Assembly: GCA_035326705.1 (NCBI GenBank)
Contig: DAOLES010000002.1
Coordinates: forward strand, 183,898 to 247,897
Reading direction: 5' to 3'
DNA length: 64,000 nt
Origin: Oligoflexia bacterium
GTDB lineage: Bacteria > Bdellovibrionota_G > JALEGL01
Each line of letters starts with the position of its first letter. Position 1 is the first letter of the stretch. Positions 54,916 through 64,000 of the stretch are shown in pieces. The notes beneath the pieces are model-generated. The model did not search any database, had not been told where the DNA came from, and saw only the letters and a list, made by a program, of their open reading frames with translations. The position numbers were made by a program, and so were the translations under genes.

Positions 54916-55992
54916 ATGGGGAAGTGGATCAACAAAAATTTATTATTATTAATAGGTGTTTTTACTTTAGGCATTGAACAAGTTGTTTATGCGCAAAGTG
55001 AACAAGGTATCAGTGAAAACTTGTTTTCTGGTGAAGTAAGGCAGAATTATAGCAGTGGTTCAGCGCGATCATTAAAGGACTTATTGTTTTTTTGGAACGC
55101 GGATCTTACCGATGATCTATCAAGGCCATGGAATGATGAATTTGATGTCAGTGCCTATCGTGAGAATCTTAAAAACTCTTGGTATGGAAAGTGCCGTAAT
55201 AAAGATTTTTACTACTATCCAATACAAGAAGTCACCCTTGCAGGAACTGCAAAGTTAGACGATAAATGCCGACCAGAATTTTTATACTCTTGGGGGAATG
55301 AAAAGAAGTTAGAAGAGCTAAAATCTGTTGCTGGAAAAGGTAAGTGGGCGCATGGGTTTGCTCCTTCAATTTCAGATGCTTTATCTGAACAAGATATTAG
55401 AGTTTTGTATATGGGTTTGACTCCTGCCAGCACCTTTCCCTACGGTGATGTGATGCTTCGTTTAAAAGTTAGACCAGATGTGAATTTTATAAACATTGAG
55501 AGTACTTGGTACAGGGATAATTGGGGGGCTGACTGTTCTAAGGTTCCTCAAAATATTAAAGATAATGTTATTGTGTATAAATATAGGGTGTTTGATGGGC
55601 CGGCAATGCCAGCATATCAAGTTTATTTAGAGTATCAAGCATGTTCACCTAGGGTTTTTGAGTCTTGGAGCCATGATACAAAATACAACTATGATGAAAT
55701 TGTAAAAGATTATTTATGGATGATGTTTGGTGAATCTTGGACATCAGAACATATTGCCTATCAATATTTAGTGGATGGATTATCTATTCAGCAAACAGAA
55801 ATCTATAGCAAGGGTCGCTTTCACCAGCAAAGTATTGATGGGGCATATTGGACAAAAGAAAACTTTACCCAAATGCTAAAAGTGCAAGTCGATCGAATCA
55901 ATAATAAGATGGGTGAAGTTTTTTACCATTGGGCTGGTTCTAATCACTATGATTACACACAGCCCATGTGGTTTTTAAATGATGTGCCCTGA
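54916..55992 (+). CDS. Secreted protein of unknown function
   Basis: This 358-residue protein has a clear signal peptide (hydrophobic core, predicted cut after VVYA). The mature part is polar and rich in tryptophan and tyrosine. It has four cysteines in two separated pairs (KCRN and KCRP near residues 95-117, DCSK and ACSP near 205-245), so two disulfide bonds are possible. I do not recognise a family. The segment GLTPASTFPYGDVMLRLKV faintly recalls ADP-ribosyltransferase-like folds, but that is not enough to assign one. It lies after dcd and converges on the M3 peptidase gene. The gene lacks a visible Shine-Dalgarno site. Confidence 0.7.
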   Translation: MGKWINKNLLLLIGVFTLGIEQVVYAQSEQGISENLFSGEVRQNYSSGSARSLKDLLFFWNADLTDDLSRPWNDEFDVSAYRENLKNSWYGKCRNKDFYYYPIQEVTLAGTAKLDDKCRPEFLYSWGNEKKLEELKSVAGKGKWAHGFAPSISDALSEQDIRVLYMGLTPASTFPYGDVMLRLKVRPDVNFINIESTWYRDNWGADCSKVPQNIKDNVIVYKYRVFDGPAMPAYQVYLEYQACSPRVFESWSHDTKYNYDEIVKDYLWMMFGESWTSEHIAYQYLVDGLSIQQTEIYSKGRFHQQSIDGAYWTKENFTQMLKVQVDRINNKMGEVFYHWAGSNHYDYTQPMWFLNDVP

Positions 55993-56043
55993 TATTTTAG
56001 TCAGAACACTATTTTTGTTAGCTTTGTTTCTATGACTTAATGG

Positions 56044-58011
56044 TTACAATCCCAAGCCTTGAATAAATGCATTATTGTTGGAGGGCCTTTGTAAAAAGCC
56101 TTCAATCAATATTTCAGCATCTTCACTGCCGCCTTTTTCTAAGATCCATTTTTTATAGTCAAGGCCAGTATTTTGATCTAGAAGACCATTTTTTTCAAAA
56201 CGGGTAAATAAGTCGGCAGCAAAAACTTCTGCCCATAGGTAGCCATAATAGGCAGAGTCATAGCCGCCCATAAGGTGGCCAAAGCCGGCAACTTTCAGTG
56301 AATCTTCTGGCATGGCAATCTTAAAAATGTTTTCTTGCACTGAGCTCCACAGTTGAATTGGGTCGATCTTACCATTGCTTGTGTGGTAGTTTAAATCAAC
56401 AGTGGCAAACATCAGTTGTCTGCAATAATGTAAGCCCGTGTCACACAGTTTAGAGGCTAAAATTTTGTCTAAAAGATCTTTAGGTAAGGTTTCAGAAGCA
56501 TTTTTATAATGGCCTGAGAACTTGTTGAGCATGCCCTCATCCCATACCCAATTTTCTAAGACTTGTGATGGGGTTTCGACAAAGTCTCTGGCTACTCTTG
56601 TCCCTGAAAATGTAAGGTATGGAGCACGCGTAAGGGTCTGGTGCATGATGTGGCCAAATTCATGAAACAATGTTTCTACTTGATTGATGGGCAGCAAAGA
56701 GGGAGTGTCTTGGCTGGGTTTGGGGAAGTTGGCCACAATAGCAGAAACAGGTTTGTTGTAGCTGCCATCTGGTAAAAGTCTCCCAGACTTTAAGGTGAAA
56801 GCGGCCGCATGCGGATATTTGTTTTCACGAGGGTACAGGTCCATGTAAAAGTAAGCTAGAATGTTAGAGTTGTTTTTTTCACGAATGCTAAACAATTGCG
56901 CATCGTTGTGCCAAGTAGAATGGTCTTCAATTTCATTGAATTCTACATTGAATAAGTTTTGATAGATTTCAAACATACCTTTGATGACAGTTTTTGTCGG
57001 AAAATATTCTTTGATAATTTCTTGGTCAACTTGGTATTTTTCTTTTTTGAGTTGATTCATGTAGTAACGCCAGTCCCAGTCGTCTAAGTGTTCTGCTTGT
57101 GCCAAATCTTTTTGTTTTAACTCAAGCAAGACTGCTAGCTCTTGTTTGAGTTTTGGTTGTAATTTTTGTCCAAGGTCAGTGAGAAATTGATTAACATTGT
57201 CAGGCGTTTTAGCCATGCGTTCTTCTAAGATAAAAGCTGCGTGGTTTTCATAGCCCATGATTTTGGCTAAAATATGGCGTAAACGTAAAGCCTTTTTAAA
57301 TAAAGTTACGTTTTGCTCACCGCCACGTTTGAAGAATTTTTCTTGTAAATATTTACGCGTAGCTGCATTTTTGGCGTTTTCCATCACTGAGAAATAGTGA
57401 GGATAAGCCAATGTTACGATGTATTTGTCATCCTCGTTTTTTTCTAATTGATTTAAGAAAGACTCAGGTAAGCCATCAAGTTCACTTTTTGTAAACTCAG
57501 CTTGATCGGAATGCTCGGCTATATTTTTGCTGAACTGTGATTGTAATTCGTTTAAAACTTTGCTTAAGGTGTTGTAACGAGAGCGTTTATGTTGATTCAG
57601 TTTCATACCAGAGCGTTCAAAAGCCAGAAGGGTTTTATCAACCAGACGTTTATCAACTGCACTGAGATTCAAATAAGATATTTTATCTTTAAAGCTTGCT
57701 AAGACGGTATAAAGCTTTTCCCTAGTATATAGGTCTACATAAAATTGATCAATGCGTTGCTGGCAAGCAAAGGCAGCATCTCTCAATGTTTTATCTGCTG
57801 AGACGCTATTGAAAAAAATTAATGGAAGGTAGCTGTCAGCAAAGTCTCCTAGACTTTGATCTAAGGCAACAAAAGTATTTTCAAAATTGACTGTTTCAGG
57901 ACGCAAGTTCTCTATAGCAAATAAAGCCTCTTCAAGTTTTTTTAGACTCTTTTCACATTGTTGAGTTATTTGTTCAGCGTTTAAATTGAAATTGATGGGT
58001 GAATTTTCCAT
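56044..58011 (-). CDS. M3-family oligopeptidase (oligopeptidase A-like)
   Basis: This 655-residue zinc metallopeptidase has the HEFGH motif at residues 450-454, with the third ligand in a later ETPSQVLENW segment. The length and layout match oligopeptidase A (PrlC) and related thimet-type peptidases. It lacks a signal peptide, so it would act in the cytoplasm on short peptides. It is divergent from the opp operon, 198 bp away, consistent with degrading imported peptides. Confidence 0.96.
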   Translation of the reverse strand: MENSPINFNLNAEQITQQCEKSLKKLEEALFAIENLRPETVNFENTFVALDQSLGDFADSYLPLIFFNSVSADKTLRDAAFACQQRIDQFYVDLYTREKLYTVLASFKDKISYLNLSAVDKRLVDKTLLAFERSGMKLNQHKRSRYNTLSKVLNELQSQFSKNIAEHSDQAEFTKSELDGLPESFLNQLEKNEDDKYIVTLAYPHYFSVMENAKNAATRKYLQEKFFKRGGEQNVTLFKKALRLRHILAKIMGYENHAAFILEERMAKTPDNVNQFLTDLGQKLQPKLKQELAVLLELKQKDLAQAEHLDDWDWRYYMNQLKKEKYQVDQEIIKEYFPTKTVIKGMFEIYQNLFNVEFNEIEDHSTWHNDAQLFSIREKNNSNILAYFYMDLYPRENKYPHAAAFTLKSGRLLPDGSYNKPVSAIVANFPKPSQDTPSLLPINQVETLFHEFGHIMHQTLTRAPYLTFSGTRVARDFVETPSQVLENWVWDEGMLNKFSGHYKNASETLPKDLLDKILASKLCDTGLHYCRQLMFATVDLNYHTSNGKIDPIQLWSSVQENIFKIAMPEDSLKVAGFGHLMGGYDSAYYGYLWAEVFAADLFTRFEKNGLLDQNTGLDYKKWILEKGGSEDAEILIEGFLQRPSNNNAFIQGLGL

Positions 58012-58209
58012 GTTTTTCTTTATGGGACATATCCAAAAAAAAGCAAATAAAAAACACTTCTACCAAGCATTAGAAAGGATAAATGATGGTGCTGAAATTT
58101 TTTTTTACAAGCTAAATTATTAAATTAATAAATGTTTCTAATAAAAATATTAGGGAAAAAGAATTTTTTTGTTGTAATTTTTGTTGATGTTGTCTAACAA
58201 GACACCACT

Positions 58210-60213
58210 ATGCAGAAAAATATTTTGCGTTTCGCGCTAAGTTTAGGGGTTAGTTTAATTGTAAGCTCTTGTATTTCTACAGAAAAAGAGAAGTTTTTTG
58301 GTACAACAAAGCCAAAACACGCTCCCAATGTTTTGTGGATTAACAATGGTTCAGAACCACAGTATATGGATCCACAAAAAGCTTCCGGTGCACCTGATGG
58401 TGAGATCGTTAGAAATATGTTTGGGAGGCTAACGGAAATCAATCCAAAAACCGGTAAACCTATTGCAGATATGGCTGAGCGGTGGGAAATCTCAGAAGAT
58501 GGAACTGAGTTTACCTTTTATATGCGTAAAGGTTTGCAATGGTCAGATGGTAAGCCCTTAACTGCGCATGATGTTGAATATTCATGGTTGCGTCTTTTGG
58601 ACCCAGAAACAGCCTCTGTTTATGCCAGTTTGGGTTTTGATATTGTTAATGGTGATGCCTACAACTTGGGGGCAATTTATATTAAAGGTGCTCAGGCCAG
58701 TGTTGAAAAAATTAAAGAGGGTCTTAAAGGTATAGAACTTGGTGATATTAAACGTTCTAAATACCCAGAAGGCTTCATGGTCTATCCTGAGGGTGATGAT
58801 AAAGATGCAGTCAGAAAAGCGATCTTGAAGGCCGTCAACGAAGATGAAAAATTAGGTGCAGCAATTTCTGCTGAGCCAGCTGCAAAAAAACATGTTCAAG
58901 TCAAAGCATTAGATGATGAGCGATTTTGGGTAAAACTTAACGGTCCTTTACCGTACTTCTTAGCAATGATTGAGTTTTATATTTTTGCCATTGTTCCTGA
59001 ACATGTCATTGAAAAAGTTAAAGCGCGTGATGGTGATGATAGTTTGTGGGTTAGACCAGAAAATATTGTCTGTAATTATGCTTATTGTTTAGAGGAGGAA
59101 GCTTTTAGACAATATAAAATCTTTAAAAAGAATCCTTTATTCTGGGACGCTGCAAACGTAACAATTGACACGGTTAAGGCCTATTCAATTGAAAGTGCAA
59201 ATACCAATATCTTTATGTACAGAACCGGTGAGGTTGATTGGACTGGAGCCAATACCGATGTGCCTTTGGAATATATTAAGAAACTTAAACACCAAGAAGA
59301 TTTTCATATTGATCCTTATTTAGGAGTTTATTTCTATGGTTTTAATGTTGATTCAAAACCTTTAGATGATGCTCGGGTGAGAAGAGCTTTAAGTAAAGCA
59401 GTTGATAGAAAAGCCTTGTCTGAGATTTTAGGGGGCGGAGAGATTCCTTATGCAGATATGGTCATGGATGGCTTGGCTGGGTATGAAGCATTGGGGACAC
59501 CATTGTTTGAGCCAGAAGAAGCCAGAAAGCTATTGGCAGAAGCAGGATTTCCAGATGGTAAAGGCTTTCCAAATTTAAACCTTGTTTACAATACTCAAGA
59601 AAAACACAAGCAGATTGGACAAGCTGTTCAGCAAATGTGGAAAGAAAATCTTAACATAGAGATTGAGTTGGTGAACAAAGAATGGAAAGTTTACTTAGAT
59701 GATATGACTGCAAGAAATTACGATATCATCCGCAGAGGTTGGATTGGTGATTTTATTGATCCTTATACTTTTTTAGAGTTGGCTTTATCTACTTCAGGAA
59801 ATAATAGAACAGGCTGGAAAAATGCAGAATATGACAGGCTTATTCGTGAAGCAAATATCATGAGTGATTATGATAAGCGTTTGGAAATGATGCGGGAAGC
59901 AGAAAAAATTCATGCCCAAGAAATGCCGTTTATGCCCTTGTTTTTGTACACAAGAAATCATATTAAAAAGCCATACTTAAAAGGCTTTTACTTTGATTAT
60001 CAGGGTCACCATCACTGGAGATACATGTACATTGATGAGCGCTACTATGATGGTAAGTACCATAAAGAATTACCAGAGGAAGATGATCCTTTAAGAAGAA
60101 GCCCAGTGTGGCCGCCATCCAAAGAGACTCAAACCATAACTTTAGATGAAATTAAAGGTATTAAAAAAACAGAAGATGACAACTCAAATGAAACAAGTAA
60201 GGTGGACGCATGA
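58210..60213 (+). CDS. oppA: Oligopeptide-binding lipoprotein OppA-like
   Basis: This 667-residue substrate-binding protein of family SBP_bac_5 has a lipoprotein signal peptide with C21 in LIVSSC. The family segments SEPQYMDPQKA near the start of the mature protein and YGFNVDSKPLDDARVRRALSKA in the middle are clear. It is about 120 residues longer than E. coli OppA. One insert lies near residues 160-235 and a C-terminal polar tail follows residue 615. It would capture peptides and deliver them to OppBCDF. Its stop overlaps the oppB start by 4 nt. Confidence 0.95.
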   Translation: MQKNILRFALSLGVSLIVSSCISTEKEKFFGTTKPKHAPNVLWINNGSEPQYMDPQKASGAPDGEIVRNMFGRLTEINPKTGKPIADMAERWEISEDGTEFTFYMRKGLQWSDGKPLTAHDVEYSWLRLLDPETASVYASLGFDIVNGDAYNLGAIYIKGAQASVEKIKEGLKGIELGDIKRSKYPEGFMVYPEGDDKDAVRKAILKAVNEDEKLGAAISAEPAAKKHVQVKALDDERFWVKLNGPLPYFLAMIEFYIFAIVPEHVIEKVKARDGDDSLWVRPENIVCNYAYCLEEEAFRQYKIFKKNPLFWDAANVTIDTVKAYSIESANTNIFMYRTGEVDWTGANTDVPLEYIKKLKHQEDFHIDPYLGVYFYGFNVDSKPLDDARVRRALSKAVDRKALSEILGGGEIPYADMVMDGLAGYEALGTPLFEPEEARKLLAEAGFPDGKGFPNLNLVYNTQEKHKQIGQAVQQMWKENLNIEIELVNKEWKVYLDDMTARNYDIIRRGWIGDFIDPYTFLELALSTSGNNRTGWKNAEYDRLIREANIMSDYDKRLEMMREAEKIHAQEMPFMPLFLYTRNHIKKPYLKGFYFDYQGHHHWRYMYIDERYYDGKYHKELPEEDDPLRRSPVWPPSKETQTITLDEIKGIKKTEDDNSNETSKVDA

Positions 60214-61133
60214 TTAGATTTATTGCAAGACGTTTGGTCGGCATTGTTATTACATTTTTTGTGGCAATCAGCTTATCGTTCTTTATAGTGCGTTATGCTA
60301 AAGGTTCGCCTTTTACTTCTGAAAGAGCCTTAACCGCAGAAGTTAAGCAGGCTTTAGAAGAACGCTATGGTTTTGATAAGCCTTTAAGTGTTCAATATGT
60401 AAACTACATGAAAAAAGTGTTTTTTGAATTTGATCTTGGTTTATCTACAAAATATCCAGACAGAACCGTCAATGAAATTATTGGCATGAGTTTACCAAAA
60501 ACCATGCTTTTAGGTATGTTTGCCTTGTTTTGGGCTATTTTAGTGGGGATGACGGCCGGAATTATTGGGGCAGTGAAGCAAAATACCAAATGGGATTTTG
60601 CTGCCATGTCTTTGGCTGTGGTTGGTATTAGTTTGCCAAGCTTTGTTTTGGGTCCGATTCTGGCATTGATTTTTGCGTTAAGTCTATTGTGGTTTCCTGC
60701 TGGTGGTTGGGGAACATTCAGCCATTTAGTTTTACCAGCGATTACATTGGGAACGCTCAGAGCGGCGTACATTGCTCGCTTATCTAGAAGCGGAATGTTA
60801 GAGGTTGTTCGTTCTGATTTTATCAGAACAGCGCGGGCAAAAGGTTTAAAAGAGTCCTATATCATTTGGAAGCATGCGCTAAAGGGAGGTGTTATTCCAG
60901 TTGTTAGTTATTTAGGGCCTGCCATTGCTAACATTATGGTGGGTAGTGTTGTGGTAGAAAAGATTTTTAATCTACCTGGCATGGGCCCATACTTTGTTGA
61001 TGCTGCTTTTAACCGGGATTACTTTTTAGTTTTGGGAGTTGTGATTGTTTACTCAGCATTTCTTTTATTTTTAAACTTGGCGGTGGATGTTGCTTACCGT
61101 TTATTAGATCCGAGGGTAGAGTTCAATGGCTAA
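60210..61133 (+). CDS. oppB: Peptide ABC permease OppB
   Basis: This 307-residue inner-membrane permease has six transmembrane helices. The family N-terminal helix RFIARRLVGIVITFFV and the cytoplasmic EAA-like loop (RTARAKGLKESYIIWKHALK) that contacts the ATPases are present. It overlaps oppA by 4 nt and oppC by 8 nt. Confidence 0.97.
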   Translation: MIRFIARRLVGIVITFFVAISLSFFIVRYAKGSPFTSERALTAEVKQALEERYGFDKPLSVQYVNYMKKVFFEFDLGLSTKYPDRTVNEIIGMSLPKTMLLGMFALFWAILVGMTAGIIGAVKQNTKWDFAAMSLAVVGISLPSFVLGPILALIFALSLLWFPAGGWGTFSHLVLPAITLGTLRAAYIARLSRSGMLEVVRSDFIRTARAKGLKESYIIWKHALKGGVIPVVSYLGPAIANIMVGSVVVEKIFNLPGMGPYFVDAAFNRDYFLVLGVVIVYSAFLLFLNLAVDVAYRLLDPRVEFNG

Positions 61134-62037
61134 TACAGTAGAAAAAAAACAAGAAGAAAGAGTGATTGTTGAAGGTACATCTTTATGGAAAGATGCCTAT
61201 AGACGCTTGAAAAAAAATAAACCAGCCATGGTATGTCTTTATGTGGTTTTGTTTTTAGTGCTGCTTTGCTTTTTAGGTCCATGGGTGATTGATACATTTT
61301 TCCCAAGCTACAGTTATAGGCAAACAGATCTAGTCCTTAAAGCACAGCCACCATCATTAAAGCATTGGTTTGGAACTGACTTTTTAGGAAGAGATTTGTT
61401 TTCTAGGGTTTTGATGGGCGGTAAGATCAGTATCAAAATTGGTTTGATTGCAGCAATTGTGGCAGCCATTTTTGGTACAGTTTATGGAGCTATATCTGGT
61501 TATGCTTCACGTAGAGTGGATAACCTTATGATGCGCTTTGTAGATGTGATGTACTCTTTGCCTTACATGTTTTTGGTTATTATTTTTATCACCATGACAG
61601 ATAGTAAAAGTGAAGTTTTGCTCTTTGCTGCCTTGGGTCTAGTGGGGTGGTTGACTACGGCTAGGATTGTTAGAGGGCAGGTTTTAGGGTTAAAGAACAG
61701 AGAGTTTGTATTGGCGGCAAAAAGTGTTGGTGTTAGTTCTGCCGGAATTATTTTTAAACACTTGATTCCTAATACCTTAGGTCCTGTTATTATTTACTTT
61801 ACCTTGACCGTACCAACCATGATTTTGCAAGAAGCTTTTTTATCTTTTCTAGGTTTGGGGGTCCAACCACCAAAACCAAGTTTGGGTTCATTGATTAATG
61901 ATGGTGCCAATCACATGATAGCCTTTTGGTGGGAGTTGGTTTTTCCAGGAATGTTTATGGCAATCTTGTTGTTTTGTTTAAACTTTTTAGGTGATGGGGT
62001 CAGAGACGCTTTAGATCCTCAAATGAGGAAGGATTAA
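61126..62037 (+). CDS. oppC: Peptide ABC permease OppC
   Basis: This 303-residue permease has a cytoplasmic N-terminal tail, six transmembrane helices, the family HWFGTDFLGRDLFSRVL segment and the EAA-like loop AAKSVGVSSAGIIFKHLIPN. It pairs with OppB. The oppD start follows its stop by 2 bp. Confidence 0.97.
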   Translation: MANTVEKKQEERVIVEGTSLWKDAYRRLKKNKPAMVCLYVVLFLVLLCFLGPWVIDTFFPSYSYRQTDLVLKAQPPSLKHWFGTDFLGRDLFSRVLMGGKISIKIGLIAAIVAAIFGTVYGAISGYASRRVDNLMMRFVDVMYSLPYMFLVIIFITMTDSKSEVLLFAALGLVGWLTTARIVRGQVLGLKNREFVLAAKSVGVSSAGIIFKHLIPNTLGPVIIYFTLTVPTMILQEAFLSFLGLGVQPPKPSLGSLINDGANHMIAFWWELVFPGMFMAILLFCLNFLGDGVRDALDPQMRKD

Positions 62038-62039
62038 TC

Positions 62040-63014
62040 ATGTCAAATGTACTAAGTATCAATAATTTAAAAACATATTTTAAAACCGAAGGTGGCGTGG
62101 TTAAAGCCTGTGACGGGGTTTCCTATGAGCTTAAAAAAGGTGAAGTTTTAGGTGTAGTAGGGGAAAGTGGCAGTGGCAAGTCGGTCACCGCTATGTCGGT
62201 TATGCAGTTGATTCCACAACCTCCGGGATATTATGCTGGCGGAGAAATTATGTTTGAAGGCAAAGATTTGCTTAAGCTTTCTCAGCGACAAATGCGTGAT
62301 ATCAGGGGGCAGAGTATATCAATGATCTTCCAAGATCCAATGACAGCCTTGAACCCATATTTAAAAATTGGTACGCAGTTGATTGAAGTTTTGGTAAGGC
62401 ATAGAACCAAAAAAATGAGCTCAGATGCTGCGTTTAAACGTTGCGTAGAGATGATGGCAAGAACGGGTATCCCTATGCCAGATAAAAGAATGAATATGTA
62501 TCCACATGAGTTGTCAGGCGGTTTAAGGCAAAGGGTGATGATTGCCATGGCATTATTGAATGAACCCAGTGTTTTGATTGCAGATGAGCCTACGACTGCT
62601 TTGGATGTGACCATCCAAGCTCAGATACTTGATTTAATTAAAGAGCTAAATCACAACTTTGGCACCAGTGTTATTTTTATCAGTCACAACTTAGGCGTTG
62701 TTGCAGGTATGACTGATAGAGTAGCGGTCATGTACGCAGGCAGAGTGGTTGAAACTGCGTCAACTTTTGAATTATTTAAAAATCCTCAACATCCTTATAC
62801 CAAAGCCTTGTTGGCCAGTTTGCCAAGATTGGATGAAGAGAAAGGCAGCTCTCTTAAACCCATTGTTGGGCTTCCTCCAAGTTTAGAAGATTTACCCAGT
62901 GGATGTTATTTCCATCCCAGATGTCCAAAAAAAGTGGAAAAATGTGAGCATAATTATCCTGATAGAAAAGTTATCAGTGATGGTCACTGGGCAACATGTT
63001 GGGAAATTAAGTAA
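62040..63014 (+). CDS. oppD: Peptide ABC ATPase OppD
   Basis: This 324-residue ATPase has Walker A GESGSGKS, the signature LSGGLRQR (LSGGxxQR) and Walker B VLIADEPT. The C-terminal oligopeptide-transporter extension carries the cysteine group of YFHPRCP, CEHN and CWEI. It works with OppF to power peptide import. Confidence 0.98.
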   Translation: MSNVLSINNLKTYFKTEGGVVKACDGVSYELKKGEVLGVVGESGSGKSVTAMSVMQLIPQPPGYYAGGEIMFEGKDLLKLSQRQMRDIRGQSISMIFQDPMTALNPYLKIGTQLIEVLVRHRTKKMSSDAAFKRCVEMMARTGIPMPDKRMNMYPHELSGGLRQRVMIAMALLNEPSVLIADEPTTALDVTIQAQILDLIKELNHNFGTSVIFISHNLGVVAGMTDRVAVMYAGRVVETASTFELFKNPQHPYTKALLASLPRLDEEKGSSLKPIVGLPPSLEDLPSGCYFHPRCPKKVEKCEHNYPDRKVISDGHWATCWEIK

Positions 63015-63045
63015 GATAAGTTTTTAGATTGGTGGAGATTGAGTG

Positions 63046-64000
63046 ATGAGTGAAAATATTTTAAAAGTTGAAGATCTTAAAGTACATTTTAAACTAAGAC
63101 AAAAAGGTATATTTGGGTCTGAAGTACAAACTGTGAAAGCTGTGGATGGGGTAAGTTTTGAAGTAAAAAAAGGAGAGACTTTAGGCTTAGTAGGCGAAAG
63201 TGGTTGCGGTAAATCAACATTGGGACGTGCTATTTTGCAGTTGATTCAACCAACATCCGGCAAAGTATTTTTTGAAAATCAAGAAATTACCGCTATGAAA
63301 AATTTGCAAAAAATGCGTAGGAAGATGCAAATTATTTTCCAAGATCCATATGCTTCTTTAAATCCTAGAATGACGGTTGAAAGTATTATCTCAGAACCAC
63401 TAAAGACATTCAATGTAGCACAAGGTTCAGAACTAACCAGAAAAGTGCAAGAGTTGATGGAAATGGTGGGCTTAAGACCTCAGTATATCAGACGCTATCC
63501 GCATGAATTTTCTGGTGGTCAACGCCAAAGAATCGGGATTGCTAGAGCCATTGCGCTTAATCCAGATTTGATTATTGCGGATGAACCGATCAGTGCTTTA
63601 GATGTATCCATTCAAGCCCAGATTTTAAATCTAATGCAAGATTTGCAAAAAGAATTAAATTTAACCTATGTTTTTATTGCGCATGATTTGGCTGCGGTTA
63701 GACATATCAGTGATAGAGTTGCCGTGATGTATCTTGGTAAATTGGCTGAAATAGGAACTGCGGATGAAATTATTAAAAATCCACAGCATCCTTATACCAA
63801 AGCTTTGATTTCAGCAATTCCAATTCCAGATCCACAAGTTGAAAAAAATAAACAAAAAACTGTTTTGCAAGGGGATGTGCCAAGCCCATTAAACCCACCC
63901 AAAGGCTGTAGGTTTCATACGCGATGTCCAATTGCCAAAGATGTGTGCAAACAAGAAATACCTTTATTAGAGCATAAAGTACAACGTATGGTTGCTTGTC
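63046..64000 (+). CDS. oppF: Peptide ABC ATPase OppF, cut by window end
   Basis: The frame opens at an ATG at 63046 with GGAG about 10 nt upstream and stays open to the last base, giving about 318 residues. Walker A is GESGCGKS, the signature is FSGGQRQR, Walker B is LIIADEP, and the C-terminal part has RFHTRCP, typical of OppF/DppF. It is 31 bp after oppD. The end of the gene lies outside the window; family length (320-335) suggests only a few residues are missing. Confidence 0.96.
   Translation, partial: MSENILKVEDLKVHFKLRQKGIFGSEVQTVKAVDGVSFEVKKGETLGLVGESGCGKSTLGRAILQLIQPTSGKVFFENQEITAMKNLQKMRRKMQIIFQDPYASLNPRMTVESIISEPLKTFNVAQGSELTRKVQELMEMVGLRPQYIRRYPHEFSGGQRQRIGIARAIALNPDLIIADEPISALDVSIQAQILNLMQDLQKELNLTYVFIAHDLAAVRHISDRVAVMYLGKLAEIGTADEIIKNPQHPYTKALISAIPIPDPQVEKNKQKTVLQGDVPSPLNPPKGCRFHTRCPIAKDVCKQEIPLLEHKVQRMVAC

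Noticed and set aside
54916..55992. ADP-ribosyltransferase-like assignment of the secreted protein
   Set aside because: Only one short segment is suggestive and no catalytic set is visible, so the gene is left as unknown.

Overview
This window is a low-G+C (roughly 35% by eye), gene-dense stretch of a Gram-negative chromosome. The Gram-negative assignment rests on a FadL-type outer-membrane protein, an OmpA-type lipoprotein and a Wzm/Wzt glycan exporter. The FtsI with a PASTA domain, the rplU-rpmA-obgE-rsfS-rlmH run, the PilZ proteins and the 7TMR-DISM sensor kinases fit a deltaproteobacterial or Bdellovibrionota-like lineage, but no single gene fixes the taxon. I see no phage, transposase, CRISPR array or complete RNA gene.

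Layout. (1) 0.2-0.5 kb: a small DUF4286 protein. (2) 0.5-11.2 kb: a surface-glycan cluster with two GT2 glycosyltransferases, a radical SAM/SPASM-like enzyme, a Wzt/Wzm ABC exporter, a GT39/ArnT-like membrane transferase, a FAD oxidoreductase and a GT4-like transferase. (3) 11.2-12.4 kb: a FadL-like porin. (4) 12.6-25.4 kb: the most unusual region. Two paralogous units each pair a PilZ-plus-acetyltransferase-like protein with a 7TMR-DISM hybrid histidine kinase. A small ICMT-like methyltransferase lies between them and an NtrC-type sigma-54 activator lies at the end. Codons here look markedly AT-rich. (5) 25.5-28.3 kb: a ribosome-biogenesis run on the minus strand (rlmH, rsfS, obgE, rpmA, rplU).

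(6) 28.6-42.3 kb: a division and cell-wall (dcw) operon, mraZ-rsmH-ftsL-ftsI-murF-mraY-ftsW-murG-murB-ddl-ftsQ-ftsA-ftsZ, almost entirely joined by 1-14 nt overlaps. Three GTGG-type MraZ boxes lie upstream of mraZ. murC, murD and murE are missing from their usual places. (7) 42.6-50.3 kb: metabolic genes, including alanine dehydrogenase, glutaryl-CoA dehydrogenase-like, Ogt, FabH, a flavin-binding protein, a thiolase and a DegT-like aminotransferase. (8) 50.5-53.1 kb: a PP2C-type phosphatase, a eukaryotic-type S-adenosylmethionine decarboxylase and spermidine synthase. (9) 53.3-56.0 kb: an OmpA-like lipoprotein, dCTP deaminase and a secreted protein of unknown function. (10) 56.0-64.0 kb: an M3 oligopeptidase divergent from an oppABCDF peptide importer; oppF runs off the window end.

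How the parts fit. The Opp importer and M3 peptidase suggest peptide scavenging. Alanine dehydrogenase, glutaryl-CoA dehydrogenase and thiolase would channel amino acids into central metabolism. The two 7TM kinases carry a predicted jelly-roll sensor domain and lie beside PilZ proteins, which suggests an envelope or carbohydrate signal linked to c-di-GMP. That link is inference. Two non-coding elements sharing an AAACCGCGTTT hairpin core precede rpmA and dcd in the same orientation and may be a dispersed leader or repeat family.
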